Under the pieces are notes generated by a model, which was not told the DNA's origin, ran no database searches, and saw only the letters and a list, made by a program, of their open reading frames with translations. Made by a program: the position numbers and the translations under genes. Source: Myxococcota bacterium (GTDB lineage Bacteria; Myxococcota_A; UBA796; UBA9615; JAKLKC01). Taken from it: a stretch of 64,000 nucleotides of DNA. Shown here piece after piece: positions 46,100-55,800 of the stretch. Each line of letters begins with the position of its first letter. Position 1 is the stretch's first letter. Location: NCBI GenBank assembly GCA_023150875.1, contig JAKLKC010000017.1, forward strand, positions 46,185-110,184. Reading direction: 5' to 3'.

Positions 46100-47421
46100 G
46101 CGAGCAGGTCGAGGCTCCCGCAGAGGTAGGCGCTGGGCAGCATGGCGCCGGCCACGTCCAGGGCGAGGTAGGGCGCGTGGGTGACGGGGTGCTGGTCGTG
46201 CAGGGCGATGTACCGGTCGCTCACCACGTTCATCGCCATGTACCGCACCCTCCCCGGCCCCGCCTCCTCCAACAGGGAGTCCAGCTTCTGGAGGAGCTGC
46301 TGCTCGGTCCCCTGGGCCCTCGGGACCTCCCGCACCTGGCGCACCATGTCCTTCAGCTCGTCGTGCAGGTCGTCCAGCAGCCGCCGGAAACCCGCCGCCG
46401 CGTACCACCTCGCCACCTCGGCCTGTCGCAGCGTGTCCCGCCAGGGGACCCGGTCGGGGAGCCACCCGGGCCTTGGGAAGAGCCCCTGGAACCGGGCGGG
46501 CCGGTTGTTGGCGAGGGGGTGGGCGATCAGCCGGCGGACCCTCTCCAGGGAAGCGCCGATGGGGCTGCCCGGGTCCTGGAGGTGCCCCCGCCACTCGGCG
46601 CCGAGCTGGGTGAACACCACCACCAGCCGGGGCCTTCCCGGCCCCGAGAGCGCCTCCTCCAACCTCGGGATCCAGTCCCGGGCGCTCCGGAACAGGGCCT
46701 CGTCCCGCTCCCGGCAGATCCGGGCGGCGTGCTCCTCCGGCGTCCCGTCGGCCGCGGACAGCTTCGTGAGGTGGTTGTGGGTCAGCAGGTCCACCCGGGT
46801 GGGCACGCGGCGCAGGGAACGGGGCAACACCAGCCAGAACGGGACCAGGAAGAGGAGCATCCGGCAGCGCCCCAGGAGGGTGACGTCCTCCTCCTCGCAC
46901 GCCTCGTAGTGACCGTCCCGGGCGGGGTCCCGGACCATGGTCCAGTGCTCCCCCGGGAAGTCCAGCACCGCCGCCTTGGCGAAGCCCCGCCGCTCCCCGC
47001 CGCGCAGGTCCGGCAGGGGCAGCGCGTGGACCGTCAGCCAGTCGGTACCCGCCACCTTCCCCAGGTAGTCCATGCCGTCGATGTTGAGGGGCCGGGGGAG
47101 GGCCTCGGGCACCTCGGCCCAGCTCCAGTAGTCGACCTTCCCCTCCTTCAAGTAGGCCCGGTACTCGACGCGGCGCGCCGCCTGATCGCCCCAGCCGGGC
47201 GCCCGCACCCCCATGGTCTCGGTGAGGAAGGGGGGGAGCCCGTCCATGCCGTGGGCCAGGTACTGCCGGTAGATCGTCTTGCCGCTGCCCTTGGGTCCGG
47301 TCAGGGCCACCCGGGGATCGAGGCGCTTCTTGATGGGGGTCGCCTGGTCCAGCCGCGGAGCGGAGGGTCTCCCGGGTCTCTTCCCGTTCAGTTCGTCGGC
47401 GGGGGCGCGCGCTTCGCTCAT
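46096..47421 (-). CDS. P-loop GTPase-like protein
   Basis: A 441-residue NTPase. Walker A is GPKGSGKT at residues 42-49. A Walker B/G3-like AVLDFPGEHW is at 151-160, and a G4-like strand LVVVFTQLG at 266-274 ends with TQLG instead of NKxD. A strong hydrophobic strand (CRMLLFLVPFWLVLP, 186-200) matches the core strand of TRAFAC-type G-domains. This suggests a divergent GTPase rather than an AAA ATPase. It lies between the membrane protein (25-bp gap) and the large protein (ATGA overlap). Likely the switch of the three-gene system. Confidence 0.75.
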   Translation of the reverse strand: MSEARAPADELNGKRPGRPSAPRLDQATPIKKRLDPRVALTGPKGSGKTIYRQYLAHGMDGLPPFLTETMGVRAPGWGDQAARRVEYRAYLKEGKVDYWSWAEVPEALPRPLNIDGMDYLGKVAGTDWLTVHALPLPDLRGGERRGFAKAAVLDFPGEHWTMVRDPARDGHYEACEEEDVTLLGRCRMLLFLVPFWLVLPRSLRRVPTRVDLLTHNHLTKLSAADGTPEEHAARICRERDEALFRSARDWIPRLEEALSGPGRPRLVVVFTQLGAEWRGHLQDPGSPIGASLERVRRLIAHPLANNRPARFQGLFPRPGWLPDRVPWRDTLRQAEVARWYAAAGFRRLLDDLHDELKDMVRQVREVPRAQGTEQQLLQKLDSLLEEAGPGRVRYMAMNVVSDRYIALHDQHPVTHAPYLALDVAGAMLPSAYLCGSLDLLA

Positions 47422-47446
47422 TCCGACCTCCGGGGCGGCGGTCCCA

Positions 47447-49432
47447 TCAGCGGCACGGGTGCGCCGCGCGGAACCCGATCCGCACGGTGGTGACGGTCTC
47501 TCGGGGGACGGAGGTGGGCGAGACGTCGTGCCGCTGCAGGAGCAGGTGCCCCTTGCCGCCCGGCAGGGTGAGCACCGCCACCTCGTCCCCGTCGGTGGCC
47601 GCGGGACACTCGGAGCGCGCCCGGAACTCCGGCGCGCTGATCCCCTGGGAGCTCCAGGCGACGTCGATGCGCCGGGCGAGGGCGCGGAAGTCGTCCCGGT
47701 CGCCGTGGGGCTGGTAGAAGAAGAGGTAGAGCTCGGCGGCGCGCCGGGACGCGCCGTCCGGAGGGGTGTAGCGGGCCGCCAGGACCCGCTCCAGGCGCGG
47801 CGGGCCCTCCTCGGGGACCACGGGGCGCACCAGGACCGTGTCCCAGGTCGTGCTGTTCCGCGACCGCGCCCGGTTGTGGTGGACCTGGGGGGACAGCAGG
47901 TCCGTCAGGTCCCCCGAGGCGTCCTTCCGGTAGGGGGTGGGGGTGGCGAAGGGGTGGAAGCGCCCGAGGGCGCGGTCCACCAGATCCTTCGTCTTCAGGC
48001 CCACGAGGCCCGCGCCGCAGGCCGCGTCCGGCGCCCTCGCCCGGAGGAGGTGGATCTCGGGCAGCCGGAAGGGATCGTCGCACACGCCCGTCGCCACCGC
48101 CGCCTCCGCCGCGCGCCGCGAGAACACCTGGCGGCTGGGCGGATCGAGCTTCTCCAGCGCCGCCACGGCCCTCCCCCGGAGGGTGGCGGCGCGCCCGAGG
48201 GAAGTTCCGAAGCGCTCCCCTTCCTTCAGGTTGCCCCCCACCATGAACTCCTGGGTCCAATCGTCGCCGGGATCGGGGTCCAGGGCCCGGGCGAGGGGCA
48301 CGCCGAGGGGGAGGGAGGCCGCGAGGCACGACGCCAGGTCGCATCCGAGGCTCCCGTCCCCCGACGCCAGGGCGGAGAGGCCCCGGAGGACCCGGGGGCC
48401 CTCGTCGGTCTCCAGGGCGCGGCAGGTCCCGCCGTCGCGCACGTCCAAGGCCGACACCGCCCCGCCGCCGCCGCCGGACATGAGGGGAGAGGCGAACCGG
48501 TCGGCGAGCAGGGCCGCGCCGGGGGGCAGGGCGGCGATCCCGGCGACGAGGAACACAAAGCCCCCGTATGTCGATCGCCCCATCACCCAGGCGCGTTCCA
48601 TCCGGCGCCCCCGGGCCAGGTGGAGGGGAAGAAGGGCGAGGGAGGCCAGGGCCAGGGCGCCGGGCACCGGCGACACGGGCGCGACCGCCGCCAGGCGCCC
48701 CCCTGGGGAGCGGCAGTCGCTCAGGGGTACGACCTCGTCCGGCGAGGCCTCGGGGCCGACGATCAGCAGCATGGGCAGGGCCGCCGCCGCCAGCGCCAGG
48801 AAGACCATCGCGTCCAGGCGCTCCCTCTTCCACTCCCGCCAGCCCCGCGCGAGGACCAGCCCGTGGGCGAGCAGGGCCGACACGGCGACCACCAGGAGGC
48901 CGGCCCGGACGAGCCCGGTCATCGACAGGACCTCCCGCCACGCTGGGCAGAAGGCCAGGGCCGCCACCCCCGCCGAGATCCCCGCCGCCGCCGCCAGGGC
49001 CCGCGCCACCCCCGGTGCCAGCAGATCGCCCCAGCGAGGGCGCACCGGCAGCGGTGAGGGCAGGTTCTCCCCGGCGTCCTGGGAGCCCAGGACGTCCACG
49101 ACCCGGAAGTGCTCGGAGCGGGGCGGGACGTCCACGGGAGCCGCCGCCGCCGGCGCCGGTTCCGTGACCTTCGCCGCCTCCTCGTCGGCCGCCGGGGTGG
49201 GCGCCACCGGCGGCACCACCGGACGCGGGGCCACCGGCGGAGGCGCCCCCGAGGGCGGCCCGCTCGGGCGGGGTGCGTCCCTCAGGGGAGGGTACGGCGG
49301 CCTCCGATCCCTCCCGTCGGGATCCTCGAAGTCCGTGGCGGCCCCGTCCCGAGCCCCCCGTCCGGCGCCGGCCTCGCCTTGAACACCCATCAGGGGATCG
49401 GCGCCATCCCCCGGGTTGCGAGTCGTGGACAC
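47447..49432 (-). CDS. Multi-pass membrane protein of the GTPase-linked system
   Basis: A 661-residue protein. Residues 1 to about 110 are Pro/Ala-rich. About five membrane helices follow (near 142-162, 173-196, 207-226, 255-273, 288-310). The C-terminal about 350 residues are soluble with paired Cys (VRDGGTC, LGCDLASC, ATGVC, DAACG, SEC, HPC), which suggests an oxidised extracytoplasmic domain. I chose GTG 49432 because GGGGGAGG lies six bases before it. It is the first gene of the three-gene operon. Function unknown. Confidence 0.75.
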   Translation of the reverse strand: MSTTRNPGDGADPLMGVQGEAGAGRGARDGAATDFEDPDGRDRRPPYPPLRDAPRPSGPPSGAPPPVAPRPVVPPVAPTPAADEEAAKVTEPAPAAAAPVDVPPRSEHFRVVDVLGSQDAGENLPSPLPVRPRWGDLLAPGVARALAAAAGISAGVAALAFCPAWREVLSMTGLVRAGLLVVAVSALLAHGLVLARGWREWKRERLDAMVFLALAAAALPMLLIVGPEASPDEVVPLSDCRSPGGRLAAVAPVSPVPGALALASLALLPLHLARGRRMERAWVMGRSTYGGFVFLVAGIAALPPGAALLADRFASPLMSGGGGGAVSALDVRDGGTCRALETDEGPRVLRGLSALASGDGSLGCDLASCLAASLPLGVPLARALDPDPGDDWTQEFMVGGNLKEGERFGTSLGRAATLRGRAVAALEKLDPPSRQVFSRRAAEAAVATGVCDDPFRLPEIHLLRARAPDAACGAGLVGLKTKDLVDRALGRFHPFATPTPYRKDASGDLTDLLSPQVHHNRARSRNSTTWDTVLVRPVVPEEGPPRLERVLAARYTPPDGASRRAAELYLFFYQPHGDRDDFRALARRIDVAWSSQGISAPEFRARSECPAATDGDEVAVLTLPGGKGHLLLQRHDVSPTSVPRETVTTVRIGFRAAHPCR

Positions 49433-49527
49433 GGCCGACCTCCCCCGAGGACCGTCCGCCGCGGGGACTCCGCGGACTCCGCGGCGCGGTCCCTCAGGAT
49501 CGCGCGCGGGGCACCGATGGTAGAGCG

Positions 49528-50232
49528 ATGCAAGCCGCGCCGTCAACGTGGCGCCACCACGTGCTCCGTCGCCACGACCCCGCCGGCGGGCCCACCTTCG
49601 CGCCCTCCAACCCCTCCCGCCCGGAGATCGCCCGTTCCCTGCACGGCGAGCCGGCCCTGGCGCCCCTGGCGTACCTGCTCCGGGACGGCTTCCGCGTCCA
49701 GGTGGGGGAGCTGCGGGCCGCGGGCCTCGATCCCTGGGGCCGGCAGGAGGCCGAAGTGCGGCTCCGGGAGGCGCCGCACCCCGCGCCGGCCGCCGCCTAC
49801 GGCCTCTTCCACGAGCGGCCCGTGGATGGAGAGGTCGCCTGGACGGGCGCCGAGCGGCGGTGGGCCCTCGCCGACGCCCCCCGGGTGCTGCCCGTCGCCA
49901 TCGCACTGGCCCAGGCGATGGCGGAGGGGATCCCCGCGGTCCCGATCCCGTGGCCCCCATCTCCCCACGACGCCGGCCTGATCTGCCTGGCCCTGGCGGC
50001 CCTGGAAGGAGGGGCCCCGCCGGACCTGCTGGTGGTGGCCCGTCCGGGCTCGGCGCCGCGGCTGGCGGCCCTCGGTCTGGCGGATCGCCTGCTGGTCCTG
50101 GAGCGCACGGTGGGGGCCGCCCTTCCCGGCGGCGAGGCGGCCGCCGATCTGCCGCCGGGACTGGACCCCGCCAGCGCCGAGGCCCTCCGATCCCTCGTCC
50201 GTGCCGCCAGCGCCGCCCGCTCCGCCGCCTGA
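49528..50232 (+). CDS. Hypothetical protein, 234 residues, divergent from GTPase system
   Basis: A soluble protein rich in Ala, Pro and Leu. I do not recognise a family. A stretch of alternating strands and helices (ALLEGGAPPDLLVV-like, LGLADRLLVLER) suggests an alpha/beta fold. ATG 49528 is the first plausible start; its ribosome site is weak. The 95-bp divergent spacer shared with the GTPase-linked operon could give shared control. It ends 8 bp from the convergent FG-GAP gene. Confidence 0.55.
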   Translation: MQAAPSTWRHHVLRRHDPAGGPTFAPSNPSRPEIARSLHGEPALAPLAYLLRDGFRVQVGELRAAGLDPWGRQEAEVRLREAPHPAPAAAYGLFHERPVDGEVAWTGAERRWALADAPRVLPVAIALAQAMAEGIPAVPIPWPPSPHDAGLICLALAALEGGAPPDLLVVARPGSAPRLAALGLADRLLVLERTVGAALPGGEAAADLPPGLDPASAEALRSLVRAASAARSAA

Positions 50233-50240
50233 TCCCAGAG

Positions 50241-51893
50241 TTACGGCGAGGCCGCCGGGGGCAGCAGGGACGCGCCGCTCCACACCCACACGGCGCCGCC
50301 GTCGTGGGCGGGGGCCCCCACCGCCAGGTCGGGGACGCCGTCCCCGTCCACGTCCCCGGCGGCCAGCGCGCGCCCCGCCTGACCTCCCTCGGTGCCCACG
50401 AGGCCGATCCGCGCCTCCTCCAGCCCCCGCTCGCCGCCCCGGGCGACGTCGGCGCCGGTGAAGATCCAGGCGCTCCCGCCCCCCGCCGCGCCCCTGCGAT
50501 CCCCCGGAGCTCCTACCGCCACCTCGTCCAGACCGTCGCCATCCAGGTCCCCGACCACCGCGAGGGTGGCCCCCGCCTCCTGGCCCACCGCCGTCCCCGC
50601 CAACGTGGTCCGTGCGGCCCCGGCCCCGGCGCGCCCACCCGCCGGCAGCGACTCCGGCCCCCACAGGCGCGCCACCCCGACCTTCCCCAGCGCCTGGGCC
50701 CGGGCCGATGCCCCAGGCGCGCCCGCCCAGAGCCCCGTCCCCCCGTCGGGAAGCCGCGCCCACGCCACCGCCGTCCCCATCTCCTCCCCCGGCGCCGCCG
50801 CCTCCAGCGTGACCGCCGCGTCTCCGGGGCCGATGTCGCCCCCCTGGAAGAGTCGGGCGCCGGAATACACCCGGACCTCGCCGCCCAGGCCCGCCCCGGG
50901 GGCCCCCACCGCCAGGTCGTCGATCCCGTCCCCGTCCAGGTCCCCGTCCCCCGCCAGCGCCGTCCCGGTCTCTTCGCCCGTCCTTCCGCCGTCGATCCGC
51001 GCCGCCGCGATCTCGTCCAGGGACACCGCCTCCGCCGAGGCGGCCACCAGCGCCGACGAGCGCACCACGAACACCGCCCCCCCGATGACTCCCCCAGCCC
51101 CCACCTCCCCCGGGGCCCCTACCGCCAGTTCCCGCAGGCCGTCCCCGTCCAGGTCGTCGACGGTGGCCAGGGCGTGCCCCGCGGCGTCCCCGGGGAGCGG
51201 CCCCACCAGGGTCCGCATCGCATCGGCGACGGTGAAGCTCCGGGCCCCCAGCAGGCGGGCCCCCGAGATCACCCACACCGTCTCGGCTCCCGGGCCCGAC
51301 ATCGCCACCTCGGCGACCCCGTCCCCGTCCAGATCGGGAAGCGCCAGGACCGCGACCCCCATCTCGGCCCGGGCCTCCAGCCCGTAGGCCGGCGCGGGCA
51401 ACAGCGCCAGGTCGTAGGCGGGGCGGAGGCGGAGCCGCAGGCCCGTGACCAGACCCACCTTCCCCTCCCGCTCCCCCCCGACGTCGGTCCACGGGGATCC
51501 CACCAGCAGGTCCGCCAGCCCGTCCCCGTCCACGTCCCCCGCCGCGACGACCGCCGATCCCGCCCTCTCCCCGGTCCCCGAGGCGAACGCGACGGCGGAC
51601 GTCTCCAACGTCCACAGGCATGCCGCGCCGGGGTGGGCCCCGGCGTCCCCGTCGTCACAGTCCCCTTCCAAGGCGGTGTAGCCGTCCCCGTCGGCGTCCA
51701 CACGGTCTTCCCCGCCCGTGTCCTCCCCACCGCCCGCCTCCGGGCTCCCCCCGCGGCACTCGACGATCCGGTGCCAACCGCCCCCACCGCCCTCGTCGGC
51801 CTCGCCCGACCCGTCGACGCAGCCCGCGCCCGCCCCGGACAGCCCCAACACCACGGCAGCCGAGGCCGCCCCCACGCTCCCCCGTTTCGCCAT
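50241..51893 (-). CDS. FG-GAP propeller lipoprotein with one MopE-like motif
   Basis: A 550-residue lipoprotein (signal ends LSGAGAGC). A short Gly/Glu linker is followed by one D-x-D-G-D/DCDDGDAGAHPG metal-binding-like unit, then about seven FG-GAP repeats with GDVDGDGLADLLVGS-type Ca2+ loops. Compared with the 35098-37140 protein the repeats are more diverged. ATG 51893 is chosen for the signal peptide. Likely a surface or periplasmic calcium-binding propeller. Confidence 0.82.
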   Translation of the reverse strand: MAKRGSVGAASAAVVLGLSGAGAGCVDGSGEADEGGGGGWHRIVECRGGSPEAGGGEDTGGEDRVDADGDGYTALEGDCDDGDAGAHPGAACLWTLETSAVAFASGTGERAGSAVVAAGDVDGDGLADLLVGSPWTDVGGEREGKVGLVTGLRLRLRPAYDLALLPAPAYGLEARAEMGVAVLALPDLDGDGVAEVAMSGPGAETVWVISGARLLGARSFTVADAMRTLVGPLPGDAAGHALATVDDLDGDGLRELAVGAPGEVGAGGVIGGAVFVVRSSALVAASAEAVSLDEIAAARIDGGRTGEETGTALAGDGDLDGDGIDDLAVGAPGAGLGGEVRVYSGARLFQGGDIGPGDAAVTLEAAAPGEEMGTAVAWARLPDGGTGLWAGAPGASARAQALGKVGVARLWGPESLPAGGRAGAGAARTTLAGTAVGQEAGATLAVVGDLDGDGLDEVAVGAPGDRRGAAGGGSAWIFTGADVARGGERGLEEARIGLVGTEGGQAGRALAAGDVDGDGVPDLAVGAPAHDGGAVWVWSGASLLPPAASP

Positions 51894-52053
51894 TCCCCGC
51901 CCCCGCGGCTCCGCCTCGGATCGGCGCGCCGCCGTAGGGTCTAAGCCGGCGACTGGGGCCAGGAACTGCACAGGAGTTCAGGGTCTTCGAGGAGGATCGG
52001 CGGCCTGCCCGTCCCCCACGCGGCGCAGGCTCCGGCGGCATCGGCGGGAGCTG

Positions 52054-52731
52054 TCAGCCTCCCTCGACGAAGTCCCCGGGATCATCCATCTGCCGCCGGG
52101 CCAGGGCCGCCAGGCCGGCCAGGGCCGGCTCCCCGCCGATCCACCGGAGGGCCTGGTCGAACCAGCGCCGCGCCTCCCCGGGATCCCCGAGGCGACGATG
52201 GAGCTCCCCCAGCAGGTACCCCACTACCGCCAGGTCCCGGCGGCTGTGGAAGCCCTCCTGGCCCTTCACGGCGGCCTGGTAGGCGTCCCGGGCCCTCCGC
52301 CGGCACTCCGCCTCGCGCTCGGGGCGGCCGGCATCGCCGTGCATCCACGCGGCCCGCAGCCAGTGATCCCCCTCTCGGAGCGGCCCCAGCCCGGCCCAGG
52401 CGGCGCAGCGGGCCGCGGCCTCGTACCGCTCGGCGGCGTCCCCTCGGGCGGGGGCCGGCCCCAGTTCCCTTGCCACCCGGTCCGCCAGCCGCTCCCCGGG
52501 GGCGACCTCGCGCCGGGCCAGCTCCGGCTGCTCCCCCCACGGCGCCTCCCCCGCGCTCCAACCGCAACCCGGGCAGGAGTGCACGCCCTGGGGCAGCGGA
52601 TCCGTCCCCGCGGTGTGGCGGCGCAGGTCGGTGGTGAGGGGCCCCGCGGTGTTGGTGGAGCCGATCCGGGTGGCGGTGAACGTGGCGCCGCACAGGGGGC
52701 AGGCCAGCTCTTGGGTGATGACGGTGGTCAA
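52054..52731 (-). CDS. DUF2225-like zinc-ribbon and TPR protein
   Basis: A 225-residue protein. The N-terminus has two CxxC pairs (CPLCG and CPGCGW) that should bind zinc. The rest is helical with TPR-like pairs (YLLGELHRRLGDPGEARRWFDQALRW). This is the DUF2225 layout. The start is assigned as TTG 52731, just before TTVITQELACPLCG, because no ATG or GTG precedes the zinc motif in a sensible place; this choice is uncertain. Function in the family is unknown. Confidence 0.72.
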   Translation of the reverse strand: MTTVITQELACPLCGATFTATRIGSTNTAGPLTTDLRRHTAGTDPLPQGVHSCPGCGWSAGEAPWGEQPELARREVAPGERLADRVARELGPAPARGDAAERYEAAARCAAWAGLGPLREGDHWLRAAWMHGDAGRPEREAECRRRARDAYQAAVKGQEGFHSRRDLAVVGYLLGELHRRLGDPGEARRWFDQALRWIGGEPALAGLAALARRQMDDPGDFVEGG

Positions 52732-52807
52732 GGGGACCTCGGCCCCCGGGGGACGCCGGGCCGGGCGGCGTCCCCCGGGGCGGGGGGAAGCAGGTGACGG
52801 ATCGAGA

Positions 52808-55800
52808 TTATCGCGGCCCCCCCAGGAAGACGTACGCCGCGCCCGCCGACCACCCCGTGGGCGAGTCCTGGTCCGAGTCCCCCACCGCCAGGTCCTGGAA
52901 CCCGTCCCCGTCGAGGTCCCCACCGCCCGCGACCCCGTAGCCGAAGGCCGTCTCAGCCTCGGCCGCTTCGATCCAGGCGTCGGCACCCGCGATCATGTCG
53001 ACGTCCCCGGCGAGGGGGCCGTAGAGCACGAACACCCGCCCCGAGTAGGGCCTCTCGAACCCATGGAAGGTGCTGGAGCCGAGGACGAGGTCGGCGACGC
53101 CGTCCCCGTCCAGGTCGGTGGTCGCCCCCCTCGACAGGGACACGTAGGGGCCGACGCCGGCGACGGCGGCGACGGCGTCGCCCTCGTCCAGGGTGCCGCC
53201 GGCCGCGGGGAGGGGTGAGGCGTAGACCAGGAGGAAGGGAGCAGCGGCGTCGGTGACGTCACGGGTCACGGCGAGGTCGACGGCGCCGTCGCCGCTGACG
53301 TCCCCGATGCAGGCCACCCGCAGCCCCGTGTACTCGGCGCCGGGATCGGTCCCGACGACGCGCCAGTCCGCGTCCGCCGCTGTCAGTCCCGGGGCGAGGG
53401 GCCCCCGGAAGATCCGGACCTCCCCGGCGCCCGCCCCGGCCGCGGGATCCCCCACGACGAGGTCGTCGGCGCCGTCGCCGTCCACGTCGCAGGAGGCGAC
53501 GGTGTGGCCGAAGTCGCCGTCGGCGTCGTCACCGTCCAGGACGAGGTCCGCCGAGCCGATGGGCACGATCCCCGTGGTCCCTCCATGCACGATCACGACC
53601 ACGCCCGCGTTGGAGAGGGCCGCGCCGCCGCCCAGGGTGGCATGGTCCGGGGCCCCCGCGATCAGGTCCAGCGCCCCGTCGCCGTCCAGGTCCCCCGCGG
53701 CGAGCCCGTACCCGAGGTAGGAGCCGACCTCGGTGGTGGTGATGGCCAGGATCGCGGCGGTGCCGAGCTTCGCGGCGCCGGAGTAGGTCCCGGACACGAC
53801 CCCCACCGTCCCGGCGACGCTGTAGGTCAGCCCCGAGACGGCGAGCAGGTCACCGGCGCCGTCCCCGTCGAAGTCGACGGCACCCCGGGGATAGATCCCC
53901 CCGCTGGAGGCGTCCCCGAAGATCCGAGCCACGGCGTCGGCTTCGGACAGGGTTCCCGCCAGCGGCGTGTCGAACCGGTAGAGCACGCCGTCGGTGGAGG
54001 GGGCGCCGGTCGCGCCGCCCGCGCCGACCCACAGCTCGTCGACGCCGTCCCCGTCGGCGTCCGGGACCACCAACACCGCCCCGAAGTAGTCGCCGTCGTC
54101 TTCCCCGAAGATCGTCGCCACCGCGGCCGTGGTGTCCATCCAACCGTCGATCCCGCACGAGGCGAGGTGCCCGTCGCAGTCGTCGTCGATGCCGTTGCCG
54201 CACACCTCGGCGATGGCGGGATGGACCGCCGGATCGGCGTCGTCGCAGTCCTCCCCGAGGACGTGGCCGTCCCCGTCCCCGTCGGGGGCGCACTCCGCCT
54301 CGTCGGCACCGCCGTCGCAGTCGTCGTCCCGCCCGTTGCCGCACACCTCGGGCGCCCCGGGTCCCACGAGGGGGTCGGCGTCGTCGCAGTCCTCGCCGCA
54401 GCCGTGGGCGCCGTCCCCGTCGGCGTCGACGCCGCTGCCGGGGACACCGTCGCAGTCCTCGTCCACCGCGTCGCAGTCGTCGGCGGCGCCGGGGTGGACC
54501 GCGGGATCGGCGTCGTCGCAGTCGCCGCAGGCCGCGGCGTGCCCGTCCCCGTCGGCGTCTTCTCTCCCGGGGCCGCACAGGGAGATCCCCCGCCCGCCGA
54601 GGTCCGGGGGATCGTCCCCCCCGCGGAAGGCTTCGTAGACCGCATCGTCGGTGCCGGTGCCCACCCCCTGCGAGCCCGGCACGAGGCGGCCGGCGGCGGC
54701 GGTGAGGTCGGTCTCGGCGAGGCCCGGATCGGCGCCGCAGCTCCAGCCGGCGATGCCGTCCAGGGCCGTCAGTGTGCCGTAGCTCAGCACGATCCGGCCG
54801 TCGGCGGTGAGCGCCATCGCCGCGTCGCTCTCGCCGGTCAGGACGTCGTAGCCGTCGACGGCGTCCTGGAGCCCCCACCAGTGGAAGGACACGCCGTCGG
54901 CGTGCTCCACCCACGCCACGATGGGGTCGACCCCCCAAGGCGAGGTCCAGCCCGTCCAGAGGACCGCGACGTCGAGGCGGGGACCGCCGTCGTCCAGGAA
55001 GGACTCGACGGACTCGTCCACGATCATGGCGTTGCTCCCGAAGGACACGGTCCCCGCGGTGCTCACCTGCGCCGAGGTGGCGTCCGTCCCGCAGGAAGGC
55101 AGGGGCAGATCGGGGAAGACTACGTTCGCGTACCCGTAGCCGACGTCCAGGTAGGCGTAGGAGTCGAGGTCGGCGGTGTCCACCGCCCCGTCGCAGTCGT
55201 TGTCCACGCCGTCGTGCCGGTCCTCCCAGCCGTAGGGGCGCACCTCGGGATCGGCGTCGTCGCAGTCGCCGTCGCACGCCCCCCACCCGTCGCCGTCGGC
55301 GTCGGCGACCGCCCCCGCGTCCACCTCCCCGTCGCAGTCGTTGTCGATCCCGTCCCCGCAGACCTCCGGGAGGCCCGGATGGGCCTCGGCGCGGCCGTCG
55401 TCGCAGTCCCCAGCGCAGGGCGCCCACCCGTCGCCGTCAGCGTCCACCTCGGCGCCCTCGTCGACCGTGCCGTCGCAGTCGCCATCGACGCCATCGGTGC
55501 AGCTCTCGGCGGCTCCGGGGTGGACCTCGGGGCTCGCGTCGTCGCAGTCGCCGTCGCAGGGCGTCGTGCCGTCGCCGTCCCCGTCCTGCTCGGCGGCGGA
55601 CACCGATCCGTCGCAGTCCTCGTCGAGGCCGCCGCACGCCTCCTCCGCGCCGGGGTGGACCGCGGCGTCGCCGTCGTCGCAGTCCGTCGCGTCCGCGACG
55701 TGGTCCTCGGGGGCCTCGCATGCGGTCGCGGGAGCGTCGGGGTCCCCGTGGCCGTCCCCGTCGGCGTCGGCGTACCAGGTGGGCGCGCCCGCGACGCCGT

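Noticed and set aside
42245..46129. A 1294-residue plus-strand open frame opposite the large GTPase-system protein
   Set aside because: Arg/Pro-rich composition without motifs. The minus-strand gene is coupled to its neighbour and has a clear membrane helix, so the minus frame is real.
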